Numbered from the stretch's first letter, positions 18,043 to 28,309 are shown. The stretch is 64,000 bases of DNA from Rhizobium sp. SSA_523 (GCF_030435705.1 NZ_CP129381.1:310001-374000), one strand, 5' to 3'. The notes: generated by a model not told the origin, from the letters alone. A program made the numbers and translations.

Positions 18043-18324
18043 ATGGATTTCACCTGGATGGCCTGGACGCTTCCGACGGCGGTGTTCTTCGTGACCATCT
18101 TCACCCTGATCGCCGGCATGGGCGTCTGGGAATACTTTCGGCCGGGCGGCAGTCCGAGGGTCGGCATCCTGCGCTTCGAGACGACCCGCGGCGACCGCCT
18201 CTTCATCTCGCTTCTGGGGTCGGCCTTCATCCATCTGGCATGGCTTGGTCTGGGAGGGCCGAGCCTTTGGTGGGCGCTTGCCCTCTCGGTGGTCTACGCC
18301 ATCGGCGTATTCCGCTTCGTCTAA
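18043..18324 (+). CDS. DUF2160 small membrane protein of the glycerol importer
   Basis: A 93-residue protein with about three hydrophobic segments, a conserved companion of glpSTPQV operons (DUF2160). Located between permease and binding-protein genes, 12 bp after glpQ. Probably an accessory membrane subunit of the importer; its exact role is unknown. Confidence 0.85.
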   Translation: MDFTWMAWTLPTAVFFVTIFTLIAGMGVWEYFRPGGSPRVGILRFETTRGDRLFISLLGSAFIHLAWLGLGGPSLWWALALSVVYAIGVFRFV

Positions 18325-18406
18325 ACCGGAATTGCCGTCTGGGGGCTTGGCCTTCATCCGGCATGTAGATCGATAATCACGTTTCGCAAACTTCGGGAGG
18401 ATGAAC

Positions 18407-20128
18407 ATGCGAAAGAGACTTTTGACAACGACGGCGGTGATGCTGCTCGCCATGGGCGGTTCTGCTTTTGCCGACATGGAGGCGGCAAAGAAGTTCCTCG
18501 ACAGCGAGATCAAGGACATGTCCGCTCTTGACCGGGCGGGCCAGGAAAAGGAAATGCAATGGTTCATCGATGCCGCAAAGCCTTTTGCCGGCATGGAGAT
18601 CAAGGTGGTTTCCGAGACGATCACCACGCATGAATATGAATCCAAGGTGCTGGCCCCGGCCTTCAGCGCGATCACCGGGATCAAGATCACCCACGACCTG
18701 ATCGGCGAGGGCGATGTTGTCGAAAAACTGCAGACGCAGATGCAGTCCGGCGAGAACATCTACGATGCCTATGTCAATGACTCCGATCTGATCGGCACCC
18801 ATTGGCGCTACAAGCAGGCGCGCTCGCTGACCGACTGGATGGCCAATGCCGGCAAGGATGTCACCAATCCCGGCCTCGACCTGCAGGATTTCATCGGCCT
18901 GAAATTCACCACCGCGCCGGACGGCGATCTCTACCAATTGCCGGACCAGCAATTCGCGAACCTCTACTGGTTCCGCTATGACTGGTTCAACGACGAGAAG
19001 AACAAGGCCGATTTCAAGGCCAAATACGGCTATGATCTGGGTGTGCCGGTCAACTGGTCTGCCTATGAGGATATCGCCGAATTCTTCACCGGCCGCGAAA
19101 TGGACGGCAAGAAGGTCTATGGCCATATGGATTATGGCAAGAAGGATCCCTCGCTCGGCTGGCGCTTCACCGATGCCTGGCTCTCGATGGCGGGCAATGG
19201 CGACAAGGGTCTGCCCAACGGCCTGCCGGTCGATGAATGGGGGATCAAGGTTGATGAGAACTCGCGGCCCGTGGGCTCCTGCGTGGCGCGCGGTGGGGAT
19301 ACCAATGGCCCTGCCTCGGTCTATGCAATCCAGAAATATCTGGACTGGCTGAAGGCCTACGCGCCTCCGGCCGCCCAGGGCATGACCTTCTCCGAATCCG
19401 GTCCTGTTCCGGGCCAGGGAGAGGTGGCGCAGCAGATGTTCATGTACACAGCCTTCACCGCGGATATGGTCAAGGACGGTCTGCCGGTCGTGAATGCCGA
19501 TGGCACGCCCAAATGGCGCTTCGCCCCCAGCCCGCATGGTGTCTACTGGAAGGATGGGATGAAGCTCGGCTACCAGGATGTCGGCTCCTGGACCCTTCTG
19601 AAATCCACGCCGGACGACCGCGCCAAGGCTGCCTGGCTCTATGCGCAGTTCGTCACGTCCAAGACGGTCGACGTCAAGAAGAGCCATGTCGGCCTGACCC
19701 TGACCCGTGAGTCGACCATCCAGCACAAGAGCTTCACCGATCGCGCACCGAAGCTCGGCGGTCTCATCGAGTTCTACCGCTCGCCGGCCCGCGTGCAATG
19801 GTCGCCGACGGGAACCAATGTTCCGGACTATCCGAAGCTGGCGCAGCTCTGGTGGCAGGCTATCGGCGATGCCTCCTCGGGTGCCAAGACGGCGCAGGAG
19901 GCGATGGATTCGCTCTGCGCCGAACAGGAAAAGGTGCTTCAGCGGCTGGAGCGTGCGGGCGTACAGGGCGATATCGGCCCGAAGCTGGCCGAGGAACATG
20001 ACCTCGCCTACTGGAACAAGGATGCTGCGGCAAAGGGCAATCTTGCCCCGCAGCTGAAGATCGAGAACGAGAAGGAAAAGCCGATCACGGTCAATTACGA
20101 CGAACTCGTGAAGAGCTGGCAGAAATAA
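18407..20128 (+). CDS. glpV: Glycerol ABC importer periplasmic binding protein GlpV
   Basis: A 573-residue binding protein, much larger than usual sugar-binding proteins, as is typical of GlpV. A Sec signal peptide ends at SAFA. ATG at 18407 is preferred to 18401 because GGGAGG (18395-18400) abuts the first ATG and is six bases from the second. Last gene of the operon, closed by a strong terminator. No glycerol kinase or glycerol-3-phosphate dehydrogenase follows, unlike described rhizobial loci. Confidence 0.88.
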   Translation: MRKRLLTTTAVMLLAMGGSAFADMEAAKKFLDSEIKDMSALDRAGQEKEMQWFIDAAKPFAGMEIKVVSETITTHEYESKVLAPAFSAITGIKITHDLIGEGDVVEKLQTQMQSGENIYDAYVNDSDLIGTHWRYKQARSLTDWMANAGKDVTNPGLDLQDFIGLKFTTAPDGDLYQLPDQQFANLYWFRYDWFNDEKNKADFKAKYGYDLGVPVNWSAYEDIAEFFTGREMDGKKVYGHMDYGKKDPSLGWRFTDAWLSMAGNGDKGLPNGLPVDEWGIKVDENSRPVGSCVARGGDTNGPASVYAIQKYLDWLKAYAPPAAQGMTFSESGPVPGQGEVAQQMFMYTAFTADMVKDGLPVVNADGTPKWRFAPSPHGVYWKDGMKLGYQDVGSWTLLKSTPDDRAKAAWLYAQFVTSKTVDVKKSHVGLTLTRESTIQHKSFTDRAPKLGGLIEFYRSPARVQWSPTGTNVPDYPKLAQLWWQAIGDASSGAKTAQEAMDSLCAEQEKVLQRLERAGVQGDIGPKLAEEHDLAYWNKDAAAKGNLAPQLKIENEKEKPITVNYDELVKSWQK

Positions 20129-20151
20129 GACCGGGTTTCCGGTCCTCCTTG

Positions 20152-20184
20152 GCCGGAGCGGCAGTCTGCCGCTCCGGCTTTTTT
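20152..20184 (+). terminator. Rho-independent terminator of the glp operon
   Basis: Perfect 12-bp stem (GCCGGAGCGGCA / TGCCGCTCCGGC, loop GTC) followed by six T residues at 20179-20184. The converging yhhJ-like gene ends 40 bp further on. Confidence 0.92.
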
Positions 20185-20223
20185 ATGGGCATGTTTCACG
20201 ACGCAGATGCGCGGTCGGTAGTT

Positions 20224-21336
20224 TCACTGCAGCGATCTGCGAAAACCGCGCAGGGACAGGCTGAAGAGGATCGCGGCGATTGCTGCCAGCCAGACGAATT
20301 GCGGCCAGACGACCGAGAAGCCGGCGCCGCGATAGAGTACAGCCTGCGCCATCGTGATGAAATGCGTATTGGGCGCGGCCAGCATGATGGTCTGGATTGT
20401 TTCCGGCATGCTTTCGCGCGGCGTCGTCGCGCCGGAGAGGATTTGCAGCGGCACCAGGACCAGCATCAGCAGCAGGCCGAATTGCGGCATGGAGCCGGCA
20501 AAGGTCGCAAGCGCAATGCCCATGGCTGTCGTCGCCAGGAGATGCAGAGCCGCGCCGGCCATGAACAGGGCGAGCGAGCCTCCCAGGGGCACCGCAAGTA
20601 TTCCCTGAACGACGACGAGAAGAGACAGGATCGTCGCGATGAACACCACGAGCCCCATGGACCAGATCTTGGCAAGCATGATCTCGGCGGGCGAGACCGG
20701 CATCACCAGCAGATGCTCGATCGTGCCATGTTCCCGTTCGCGGATCAAAGCGGTACCGGTCAGAATGATCGACAGCATGGTGACATTGTTGATGACATGC
20801 ATGACCGAGGCAAACCATGTCTGGTTGAGCTCCGGGTTGAAGCGGGCCCGCAGGACGAGGTCGACGGTCGGGACGGAGACCGCCGATTGTGAGGCGGCAA
20901 AGCGAGTGACCTCCTCCGTTACGATTGCCTGGATATAGCTTGCGCCGGAAAAGGCCTGGGTCATGCGCGTCGCATCGACGTTCAGCTGAACGATCGGCGA
21001 TTTACCGGCCAGAAGATCGCTCTGGAAGTTCGGCGGGATGTCGAGCGCGAAGGTATCGGTGCCGGCATCCATCCGGGCATCCATCTCGCCGGCAGTGATC
21101 AGCTCCGGTGTCTTGAAGAAGGGGGCCAGAAAGGCATCCGCTATCCGGCGCGACAGCGGTGAGGCATCCTCATCGACGATCGCGATCGGCGCATTGTTGA
21201 GGGTTTCCGGAACGGCTCGGGCTTCCGAATAGACGGCAATGGTGAAGGAATAGACGATCAGGCCGAGCAGGATCGGGTCCCGCATCAGCCCCCGCAGCTC
21301 CTTGATCCCGAGGTGGATTATGGTGGCAAGGCGCAT
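20224..21336 (-). CDS. yhhJ: ABC-2 type permease, YhhJ-like
   Basis: A 370-residue inner-membrane permease of the ABC-2 superfamily: one N-terminal helix, a large periplasmic domain (about residues 45-170), then five C-terminal helices. Distinctive motif IREREHGTIEHLLVMPVSPAEIMLAK. ATG at 21336 begins MRLATIIHLGIKELRGL, the usual family start, 4 bp after the rbbA stop. It is the last gene of a yhiI-rbbA-yhhJ-type operon that builds a tripartite-style exporter of unknown substrate. Confidence 0.88.
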   Translation of the reverse strand: MRLATIIHLGIKELRGLMRDPILLGLIVYSFTIAVYSEARAVPETLNNAPIAIVDEDASPLSRRIADAFLAPFFKTPELITAGEMDARMDAGTDTFALDIPPNFQSDLLAGKSPIVQLNVDATRMTQAFSGASYIQAIVTEEVTRFAASQSAVSVPTVDLVLRARFNPELNQTWFASVMHVINNVTMLSIILTGTALIREREHGTIEHLLVMPVSPAEIMLAKIWSMGLVVFIATILSLLVVVQGILAVPLGGSLALFMAGAALHLLATTAMGIALATFAGSMPQFGLLLMLVLVPLQILSGATTPRESMPETIQTIMLAAPNTHFITMAQAVLYRGAGFSVVWPQFVWLAAIAAILFSLSLRGFRRSLQ

Positions 21337-21340
21337 TCTC

Positions 21341-24154
21341 TTACCCCGCCTGTTTCTTGAGGAAGAGGGCACTCGTTGCAAGCAGCAGCGGACCTGCGAC
21401 GAGGAGCGGAAGCAGGGCGGCTTGTAGATCCGCCAGGCCGAGCCCTTTGGAAAAGGTGCCGCGTGAGATGATGTTGAAATAGGTGGTCGGGAAGACCTGG
21501 CCGATCAGCGCGCCAAGCCCCTCCAGCGAGGAGACGGGATCGATCATGCCGGAGAACTGCACGGCGGGAATGATGGTCATCAGTGCGGTCCCGAAGATAG
21601 CGGCGATCTGGCTCGACATGAAGGTGGAAACGAGCAAACCGAAGGCAGTCGCGAAGGCGACGTAGAAGAAGGCGGAGACGCCGAAGGCGAGCAGGCTGCC
21701 GGTGAACGGAACCTGGAAGACGAGAACCGCGAAAAGCCAGAGCAGCGCCGCGTTGACCATGCCGAGCGCGAGATAGGGCAATTGCTTGCCGATCAGGAAT
21801 TCCAGCCTCGTCGTGGGGGTGGCGTAGAAATTGATGATCGAGCCCAGCTCCTTCTCGCGCACGACCGAAAGGGCAGAGAGCATGGCGGGAATGAGCAGCA
21901 GCAACAGGGGAATGACGGCCGGCACCATGGCCACAAGGCTTTCGATGCCGGGATTGTAGCGGAAACGGGTTTCGATCGAGAAGGCGCCCGGAGCCTGGTC
22001 GCCATAGATCTCGCGCGCCTTCCGGGCAAGCCAGCTGGTATGCATGCCCTGGACATAGCCGCGCGTCGTCTCCGCCCGCTGCGGCATGGCGCCATCGATC
22101 CAGGCGCCGACCTCGACATCATGACCCCGCGCGACATCCTCGGCAAACCCTGCGGGAATTTCAAGCGCAAGCTTGAGGGAGCCGTCGCGCATGCGCTGCT
22201 CAAGGTCGGCATAGCCGTCGATCGGCGCCTGTTCCAGGAAATAGCGCGAGCCGGCGATATCGGCGACGTAGTCCCGGCTTGCCACGGTATCGTCCCGGTC
22301 CAGAACCGCAAAGGTCAGGTCCTTCACAGCCATGTTGATGCCGTAGCCCACGACAAACATCAGGATCACGCTGCCGATCAGCGCCAAGGTTGCACGGATG
22401 GGATCCCGGCGCAGTTCAATGGCTTCGCGCTGGCTGTAGCTGAGGATGCGGCGGATATCGAAAAGACGGTTTTGGCTGTCGACCGGATGGGAGTTTGGTG
22501 CGAGCGGCTTGTCCGATCCGGAGGCTTCGCTTGCCTCTGCCGAGCCTGCGCGTGCATCCGTTTGCGGAGCCGTGCCGATCGCCTCTTCCAGATAGCCGAT
22601 GAAAGCCTGCTCCAGCGTCGCTGCATGGCGACTGTCGCGGATCGCCTGCGGCGTGTCGCTCACCAACACCCGGCCTGCATGCATCAGCGAGATGCGATCG
22701 CACCGTTCCGCCTCGTTCATAAAATGGGTGGAGATGAAGATGGTGACCCGATCCTTGCGCGAAAGCGCGATCAGCGTCTCCCAGAGCTGGTCGCGGGCAA
22801 TCGGATCGACGCCGGACGTGGGTTCGTCCAAGATGAGCATTTCCGGCGCATGGATGAGTGCCGCCGCGAAGGAGAGGCGTTGCCGGATGCCGAGAGGCAG
22901 CGAATCCGGAAGCGAATCCATCACCTCGATCAGTTCGAAGCGCTCTGCGATCTCCTGGACCCGGCCGGGTATCTGCGCCTTTGGCAATGCGAACAACCGC
23001 GCATGCAGATCGAGATTCTGCCGCACGGTCAGTTCCGAATAGAGCGAGAAGGCCTGGCTGACATAACCGACACGCTGGCGCAGGCTGCTGTCCTGCGCGT
23101 CGATCGGCTTGCCGAAGAGCTTCGCGTCGCCTTCGCTCGCCGGCAGCAGGCCGGTCAGCATTTTCATGGTTGTCGATTTGCCGCAGCCGTTCGAACCCAG
23201 GAAGCCGAAGATCTCGCCACGGCGGATCTGGAACGAGACATTGTCGACAGCGGTGAAATCGCCGAAACGCTTGGTCAGACCATCGGCCTCGATCGCGTAA
23301 TCCGCCTCCTGAGCGCCCTGCCAGGGCGTCAATGTCACCGCATGATGTGCGGCCCGCCTCTCCTCCGGCATGAGGGCGATGAAGGCGTCGTCGAGCGTTG
23401 CGGTTCCGGTCGAGGCAAGCAGCGCACCCGGCGCCCCGGTGGCAACCACTTGTCCTTCATCCATCGCCGCCAGCCAGTCGAAGCGCGCTGCCTCTTCCAT
23501 ATAAGCGGTGGCCACCAGGACGCTCAGCCCTGGCCGCTCGAGGCGGATGTCGTCGATCAAGGACCAGAACTGCTGGCGTGACAGCGGATCGACGCCGGTG
23601 GTCGGTTCATCGAGGATCAGGAGGTCCGGGTCGTGAATGAGGGCGCAGCAAAGGCCGAGCTTCTGCTTCATGCCGCCGGAGAGTTTGCCGGCGGGTCGGT
23701 CCTCGAAACCGGCAAGGCCGGTGCGGCCCAGCAGCGTGGCAATCCGATCGGCCCGCTCGGCGCGTCCCTGGCCGAAGAGCCGGCCGAAGAAATCGACATT
23801 CTCGAACACCGAAAGTGTCGGATAAAGGTTCTTGCCGAGACCCTGCGGCATATAGGCCACCAGCGGGCAGACCCGCCGGCGGTGACTGCTGTGACGCATG
23901 TCGCCGGACAGGACCTCGACCTTTCCTTGCTGGACCTTGCGTGCGCCGGCGATCAACGACAGAAGCGTCGACTTGCCGACCCCGTCGGGACCGATGATCC
24001 CGGTCATCCGCCCCTGCGGGATGGAGAGCGAGACATCCGAAAGGGCGATTGTCTTTCCATAGGCATAGCTGACATGGTCGAGACTGGCGACGGAGGATGT
24101 CGCATCGTCCATTTCTGTTGTCGACTGACCCGCTTCGGTCTGGGACTGCTCCAT
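21341..24154 (-). CDS. rbbA: RbbA/YhiH-like fused ATPase-ATPase-permease
   Basis: A 937-residue fusion. NBD1 has Walker [10 protein letters not shown] (55-63), signature [11 protein letters not shown] and Walker [17 protein letters not shown]2 has Walker [10 protein letters not shown] near 320, Walker [13 protein letters not shown], but a degenerate signature [11 protein letters not shown]. From about residue 560 it is an ABC-2 permease with a large periplasmic loop and motif [22 protein letters not shown]. Homologues are annotated as ribosome-associated ATPase/transporter RbbA. It lies between the YhiI-like adaptor and the YhhJ permease; a FNR/FixK-like box precedes the operon. Confidence 0.9.
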   Translation of the reverse strand: MEQSQTEAGQSTTEMDDATSSVASLDHVSYAYGKTIALSDVSLSIPQGRMTGIIGPDGVGKSTLLSLIAGARKVQQGKVEVLSGDMRHSSHRRRVCPLVAYMPQGLGKNLYPTLSVFENVDFFGRLFGQGRAERADRIATLLGRTGLAGFEDRPAGKLSGGMKQKLGLCCALIHDPDLLILDEPTTGVDPLSRQQFWSLIDDIRLERPGLSVLVATAYMEEAARFDWLAAMDEGQVVATGAPGALLASTGTATLDDAFIALMPEERRAAHHAVTLTPWQGAQEADYAIEADGLTKRFGDFTAVDNVSFQIRRGEIFGFLGSNGCGKSTTMKMLTGLLPASEGDAKLFGKPIDAQDSSLRQRVGYVSQAFSLYSELTVRQNLDLHARLFALPKAQIPGRVQEIAERFELIEVMDSLPDSLPLGIRQRLSFAAALIHAPEMLILDEPTSGVDPIARDQLWETLIALSRKDRVTIFISTHFMNEAERCDRISLMHAGRVLVSDTPQAIRDSRHAATLEQAFIGYLEEAIGTAPQTDARAGSAEASEASGSDKPLAPNSHPVDSQNRLFDIRRILSYSQREAIELRRDPIRATLALIGSVILMFVVGYGINMAVKDLTFAVLDRDDTVASRDYVADIAGSRYFLEQAPIDGYADLEQRMRDGSLKLALEIPAGFAEDVARGHDVEVGAWIDGAMPQRAETTRGYVQGMHTSWLARKAREIYGDQAPGAFSIETRFRYNPGIESLVAMVPAVIPLLLLLIPAMLSALSVVREKELGSIINFYATPTTRLEFLIGKQLPYLALGMVNAALLWLFAVLVFQVPFTGSLLAFGVSAFFYVAFATAFGLLVSTFMSSQIAAIFGTALMTIIPAVQFSGMIDPVSSLEGLGALIGQVFPTTYFNIISRGTFSKGLGLADLQAALLPLLVAGPLLLATSALFLKKQAG

Positions 24155-24166
24155 CGCTGCCGACCC

Positions 24167-25237
24167 CTATGGAGAAACGGGCTGCGACAGTGGCGCAGGC
24201 CATTGCGCATCGGGGTCGAGCTTGACATAGGCGCGACCGGGCAGGCCGGTCTTGACCTGGGTTATGTATTTGCGCAGTAGTTCCTCCGGAACCTGCGCGC
24301 GCAGCCGGAACATCAGCTTCTCGCGCTCTTCTTCGGTTTCGACTGTCTTGGGCGTGAACTGCGCAACATCGGACACGAAGGAAATGCGGGCCGGTATGAC
24401 ATATTGCGGCGCTGCGTCCAGAACGATCCGGGCTTCGCTGCCAATCGCGGTGCGGCCCGCTTCGGCGGTGGGCAGGAAAAATGTCATGTAGACATCACCG
24501 AGATCGAGCAGAGTGAGAACACGCCCACCGGCGGCGACCACCTCACCGGGACGCGAAATGATATATTGCACGCGCCCGCTGCGGGATGCCTTCAACTCGC
24601 TGTCGCGCACATCGGCATCCACCCGTGCCAGCGTGGCTTCAGCAGCTTCGACCGCGGCCCGTGCATCGACAACCTGCGCCTCCGCGGCGCTGATGCCGGA
24701 TTTCGCCGCCGCCAGATTGGCCTTCGCCGCGCCAAGCGCTGCCCTGGCCCCATCCACCCTTGCCCTGTCGTCATCCAGGGTCTGCTCCGAAACCGACCCG
24801 CTCCGGGACAATTGCGTGCTGCGGGAAAACCGTCTTTCGGCAGATTGAAGCTGGACTTCGGCCTGAGAAACGGCTGCCTGCGTTGCATCCCGCTCCGCTT
24901 CCCGCTGGGTCACCAGGACGCGAACCGTCTCGACGCCGATCCTGGCTCTCGACAGCTGAGCGGATGCCTCGCGCTTCTGGGCGCTGAGCTGTTCGATATC
25001 CATGGTCGCGACGATCTGACCCGCTTCGACGAATTGGCCCTCTCGAACGGTCACATCCCTGAGACGTCCGGGCGTCCTTGCGGCAATGTCGATTTCCACG
25101 GCCTCGATCCGCCCGTTGCCGCTGGCAAATCCGGCCATGGACTGCGCCGCCTGCCGCTCCTCCATGTAACGCCAGCCAAAAAAGCCCAATCCCGCGACGA
25201 GGATAAGGCCGGTTCCGATCTTCCAATAGGTCTTCAA
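24167..25237 (-). CDS. yhiI: HlyD/YhiI-family periplasmic adaptor protein
   Basis: A 356-residue membrane-fusion protein: N-terminal anchor helix, lipoyl half-motif (IAARTPGRLRDVTVREGQFVEAGQIV), a long Ala-rich alpha-helical hairpin (about 95-215), the second lipoyl half (KASRSGRVQYIISRPGEVV) and a beta-barrel domain. It starts with TTG at 25237, preceded by AGGATG. It probably links the RbbA/YhhJ inner-membrane exporter to the outer membrane. First gene of the operon, with a perfect FNR-type box 64-77 bp before the start codon. Confidence 0.88.
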   Translation of the reverse strand: MKTYWKIGTGLILVAGLGFFGWRYMEERQAAQSMAGFASGNGRIEAVEIDIAARTPGRLRDVTVREGQFVEAGQIVATMDIEQLSAQKREASAQLSRARIGVETVRVLVTQREAERDATQAAVSQAEVQLQSAERRFSRSTQLSRSGSVSEQTLDDDRARVDGARAALGAAKANLAAAKSGISAAEAQVVDARAAVEAAEATLARVDADVRDSELKASRSGRVQYIISRPGEVVAAGGRVLTLLDLGDVYMTFFLPTAEAGRTAIGSEARIVLDAAPQYVIPARISFVSDVAQFTPKTVETEEEREKLMFRLRAQVPEELLRKYITQVKTGLPGRAYVKLDPDAQWPAPLSQPVSP

Positions 25238-25300
25238 CGCAAGGCATCCTTTTTTCGAAAGCGCGGCAATCCTTCATCCTCCATTTCGACACGCCCCGCG

Positions 25301-25314
25301 TTGACGACGATCAA
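25301..25314. promoter_or_regulatory. FNR/FixK-type box before yhiI-rbbA-yhhJ
   Basis: TTGAC-GACG-ATCAA fits the FNR/FixK/FnrN consensus TTGAY-N4-RTCAA exactly. It lies 64 bp upstream of the TTG start at 25237, a good activator position. The rest of 25238-25445 shows no gene. Confidence 0.65.
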
Positions 25315-25445
25315 CTGCCAGGGACGCATTCGGCCGCAGATGGTCACGCCTCGCGCATGGACGCGTCGGCCCCCTTGCGCGCCCGCCGCAGAAAGGCAGC
25401 GGCAGTTCGATCACCGGCGGAGCAGCCAGTCGCCATTCCCGGCCA

Positions 25446-28103
25446 TCAGTGGTGGCGTCGCCAGAGCCATTTCTCGATCTCCGTCACCGCCAGCAGCGAA
25501 GCGGCGAGGAGGAGGAGAACCAGCCATTCTGCCGGCGTGACCGGCGAAAGTTGCAGCGTATCCCTCAGCCAGGGAATGTATGTTGCTGCGAGGTGCAAGG
25601 TCTGCGACGCGCAGATGGCAAGGACGAGGAACGGGTTGCGGAAGATCGAGTTCTGGAAGACGGAATGCCTTTCGGACCGGCAGGCAAGCGTCTGCACGTT
25701 CTCGAACAGCACGAACAGCATCAGGAGGAGATTGCGCGCTGAGGCAAGTTCGTAACCCTGCGCCAGCAGAAACGAGAAGACGGCAAAGCCGCCGCCACCG
25801 ATCACCAGGGTGGACTGGATGATGCGCCGTATCATCAAACGGTCGAAGATCGGCTCCTGCGGACGTCTTGCCGGCCGCGTTAATTCGTCGCCTTCCGGTT
25901 TTTCGCCGGCAAGGGCGACATCCTGGATGCCGTTCGTCACGAGGTTCAGCCAGAGGAGTTGTACGGGCAGTAGCGGCATCGGCAGGCCGAGCGGAATGGC
26001 CAGCAGGAAGATCAGCATCTCGGCGGCTCCGGTCGCCGTCAGCATCAGAATGACCTTGCGGATATTCGAATAGGCAGTGCGGCCCTCGCTGATCCCGCTG
26101 ACGATCGAGGCAAAATTATCGTCGGAAATGACGATATCGGCGCTCTCCTTCGCGACATCGGTGCCCTTCATGCCCATGGCGACGCCCACATGGGCGTGCT
26201 TCAGGGCCGGCGCATCATTGACGCCATCCCCGGTTACCGCCACGAAGTGCCCGTTGCGCGCCATGGACAGAACGATCAAAAGCTTTTGGGCGGGTGCAAC
26301 GCGGGCATAGATGCGAACCCGGCGGGTCAGTGCATCCAGGGCCTGCTCGCCGGCGGCCACGGCCTTTTCAACCGTTGCGCCGGTCGCGATCTGGTCCGGC
26401 CTGACGGTCAGCCCGGCGCGTGCCGCAATCGCTGCGGCGGTCTTCGGATCGTCGCCTGTCACCATGGCCACCTCGATGCCGGCCGCGCGGCATTGACGGA
26501 TGGCGGGCGGCACTTCCGGCCGAATGGGATCCTGCATGCCGGCAAGGCCAAGGAAAACGAGATCGATGAGATGGTGATGGGCGAAAGCCTCGGCCTTCCC
26601 GCTGCTGATCTCGCCTTCGGCAAAGGCGAGCACTCTGAGCCCGCGCGCTGCCATATCTTCCTTTTGCATGAGAAGCGTCTCGCGCGCGATCGGCGCGATG
26701 CGGTCGCCCAGGTCCATGCGGTCCGCCATGTCGATCAGCGTCTCGGCCGAACCCTTGACAAAGATGCGGATCCGCTCGCCCCTTCGGTGGAAGGAAGCCG
26801 CGTATTTCAGATCCGGTTCATAGGGAATGCGTTTGATAAGCGGGTAATCGTCGCTGATGCGGTCCTGCTCCAGGCCGGCTTTGCGCGCCGCGGCCAGAAG
26901 CGCGATATCAACGGTATCGCCAATGCCTTTCCAGCCGTCCTCGTCCTTCGAAAGTGCCGCTTCATTCGGCAACGAGGCGGCGCGAAGCAGGCGAGAGGCA
27001 CGCTGTCTCGCTTCATTGGGTTCGATATCCGGTCCATGCAGCGCACAGGCATCGAGATCAGCCCCCGCTTCGACGAGAATATCTGTGCCGTCGGGCAGGC
27101 GGATATCCGTCACGGTCAGTTCGTTCAGGGTCAGCGTGCCCGTCTTGTCGGTCGCGATCATGGTGCAGGAGCCAAGCGATTCCACCGCCGGCATATGCCG
27201 CACGATAACATTGCGCCTCGCCATACGGCGCATGCTGATCGCCAGCGCCACCGAGATCGCGATAGGCAGCCCCTCGGGAATGGCACTGACGGCCAGCCCG
27301 ACGGCCATCAGGAACAGTTCGTTCCAGTGCATCCCTCGCATCAGCCCGATCACCGCAAGAGCCAGAGCGGCGAGACCGACCGACCAGGCGACGATGTTGG
27401 AGAAATGCGCGAGCCGGATCATCAGCGGCGGCTGGGACATCGATGCCTTGCCGATCTCGGCGGCGATCACTCCGATCTGCGTGGATAATCCGGTATGGGT
27501 CACGATGCCCCTGCCGCGGCCACGGGTGACAAGCGTGCCGGCAAAGGCGCTGTCCGTCCTGGATGCATCGGACTCTGTCGAACGCGTCGACGCAACCCGC
27601 TTGCGCACCGGCTTGAATTCGCCTGACAGGAGGGATTCATCGCACAGAAGATCGTTCGCCTCGACCAGACTGAGATCGGCCGGCACCCGCGCTCCTGCTT
27701 CGATCGTCACGAGGTCGCCGGGCACCAGGAGGCGCGCTTCGATATCCTGCAGCCTGCCATCCCGGATCACCGTGGCATGCGGCTGTTCAAGCCCGCGCAA
27801 TGCCGCGGCCGCCCGTCCAGCCGAATATTCCTGGCCGCAACCGATCATGCCGTTCAGCAAAAGCACGACGCCGATGAAGATGGCATCTTCCACCTCGCCG
27901 AGGAAGAGCGAGACCGCCGCGGCAACCAGGAGGATGTAGATGAGCGGGCTCTTGAACTGCCGGAGAAATGTCGAGACGAGTGAGGCGGCCTTGGGCTCGG
28001 GCAGGCGATTTTCCCCGATGCGCTGGAGGCGCTCGATCGCTTGTGCCTCGGTCAGGCCGGTGGCGGCGGCGCCTGGCGGCGAGGCCTGGTCAAGCATCGT
28101 CAT
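25446..28103 (-). CDS. P-type (P2-like) cation-transporting ATPase
   Basis: An 885-residue inner-membrane cation pump. It has the N-terminal cation-ATPase domain, actuator loop LSGEF, TM4 motif IPEGLP, phosphorylation site DKTGTLT, and hinge TGDGVNDAPALKHA with ten predicted helices. In TM6 the Ca-ATPase motif NLVTDG reads NLVTNG, and the TM5 NxGE site reads TGAAE, so calcium specificity is doubtful; Mg, Na or Mn are possible. A FNR/FixK-like palindrome lies about 163 bp upstream of ATG 28103. It precedes the exporter operon in the same direction and may share its oxygen control. Confidence 0.92.
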   Translation of the reverse strand: MTMLDQASPPGAAATGLTEAQAIERLQRIGENRLPEPKAASLVSTFLRQFKSPLIYILLVAAAVSLFLGEVEDAIFIGVVLLLNGMIGCGQEYSAGRAAAALRGLEQPHATVIRDGRLQDIEARLLVPGDLVTIEAGARVPADLSLVEANDLLCDESLLSGEFKPVRKRVASTRSTESDASRTDSAFAGTLVTRGRGRGIVTHTGLSTQIGVIAAEIGKASMSQPPLMIRLAHFSNIVAWSVGLAALALAVIGLMRGMHWNELFLMAVGLAVSAIPEGLPIAISVALAISMRRMARRNVIVRHMPAVESLGSCTMIATDKTGTLTLNELTVTDIRLPDGTDILVEAGADLDACALHGPDIEPNEARQRASRLLRAASLPNEAALSKDEDGWKGIGDTVDIALLAAARKAGLEQDRISDDYPLIKRIPYEPDLKYAASFHRRGERIRIFVKGSAETLIDMADRMDLGDRIAPIARETLLMQKEDMAARGLRVLAFAEGEISSGKAEAFAHHHLIDLVFLGLAGMQDPIRPEVPPAIRQCRAAGIEVAMVTGDDPKTAAAIAARAGLTVRPDQIATGATVEKAVAAGEQALDALTRRVRIYARVAPAQKLLIVLSMARNGHFVAVTGDGVNDAPALKHAHVGVAMGMKGTDVAKESADIVISDDNFASIVSGISEGRTAYSNIRKVILMLTATGAAEMLIFLLAIPLGLPMPLLPVQLLWLNLVTNGIQDVALAGEKPEGDELTRPARRPQEPIFDRLMIRRIIQSTLVIGGGGFAVFSFLLAQGYELASARNLLLMLFVLFENVQTLACRSERHSVFQNSIFRNPFLVLAICASQTLHLAATYIPWLRDTLQLSPVTPAEWLVLLLLAASLLAVTEIEKWLWRRHH

Positions 28104-28265
28104 GACGCATCCCCCGGGCCAGGGCCGCGGCCGGGCTCTTCTGGCGATGCGGGCGCAAAGGGTTGTGCGCTGAAAACCGGGATGACTGTGGCTTTGATCG
28201 ATCGCGACATGAAGGGCTCTTCCATCGGAAAGCCCGGAGCTTAGTCGAATATCGCAGTCGCCTAA

Positions 28266-28279
28266 TTGACGTCAGTCAA
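28266..28279. promoter_or_regulatory. FNR/FixK-type palindrome before the P-type ATPase
   Basis: TTGAC-GTCA-GTCAA, perfectly symmetric and extended by A/T at each end (28265-28280). It fits TTGAY-N4-RTCAA and lies between the glycine-rich gene and the ATPase gene, about 163 bp before the ATPase start. Confidence 0.65.
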
Positions 28280-28309
28280 TGTCGGATCCGAATCCCCCGG
28301 CCTTGGGCG

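Noticed and set aside
17170..19999. Two long minus-strand frames opposite glpQ-glpV
   Set aside because: Composition is Arg/Asp/Gly-rich and unrelated to any family, and the plus-strand glp genes are unambiguous.
25237..25445. Possible extra small gene between the adaptor and the P-type ATPase
   Set aside because: Frames there are short and lack start signals; the FNR-like box marks it as promoter DNA.
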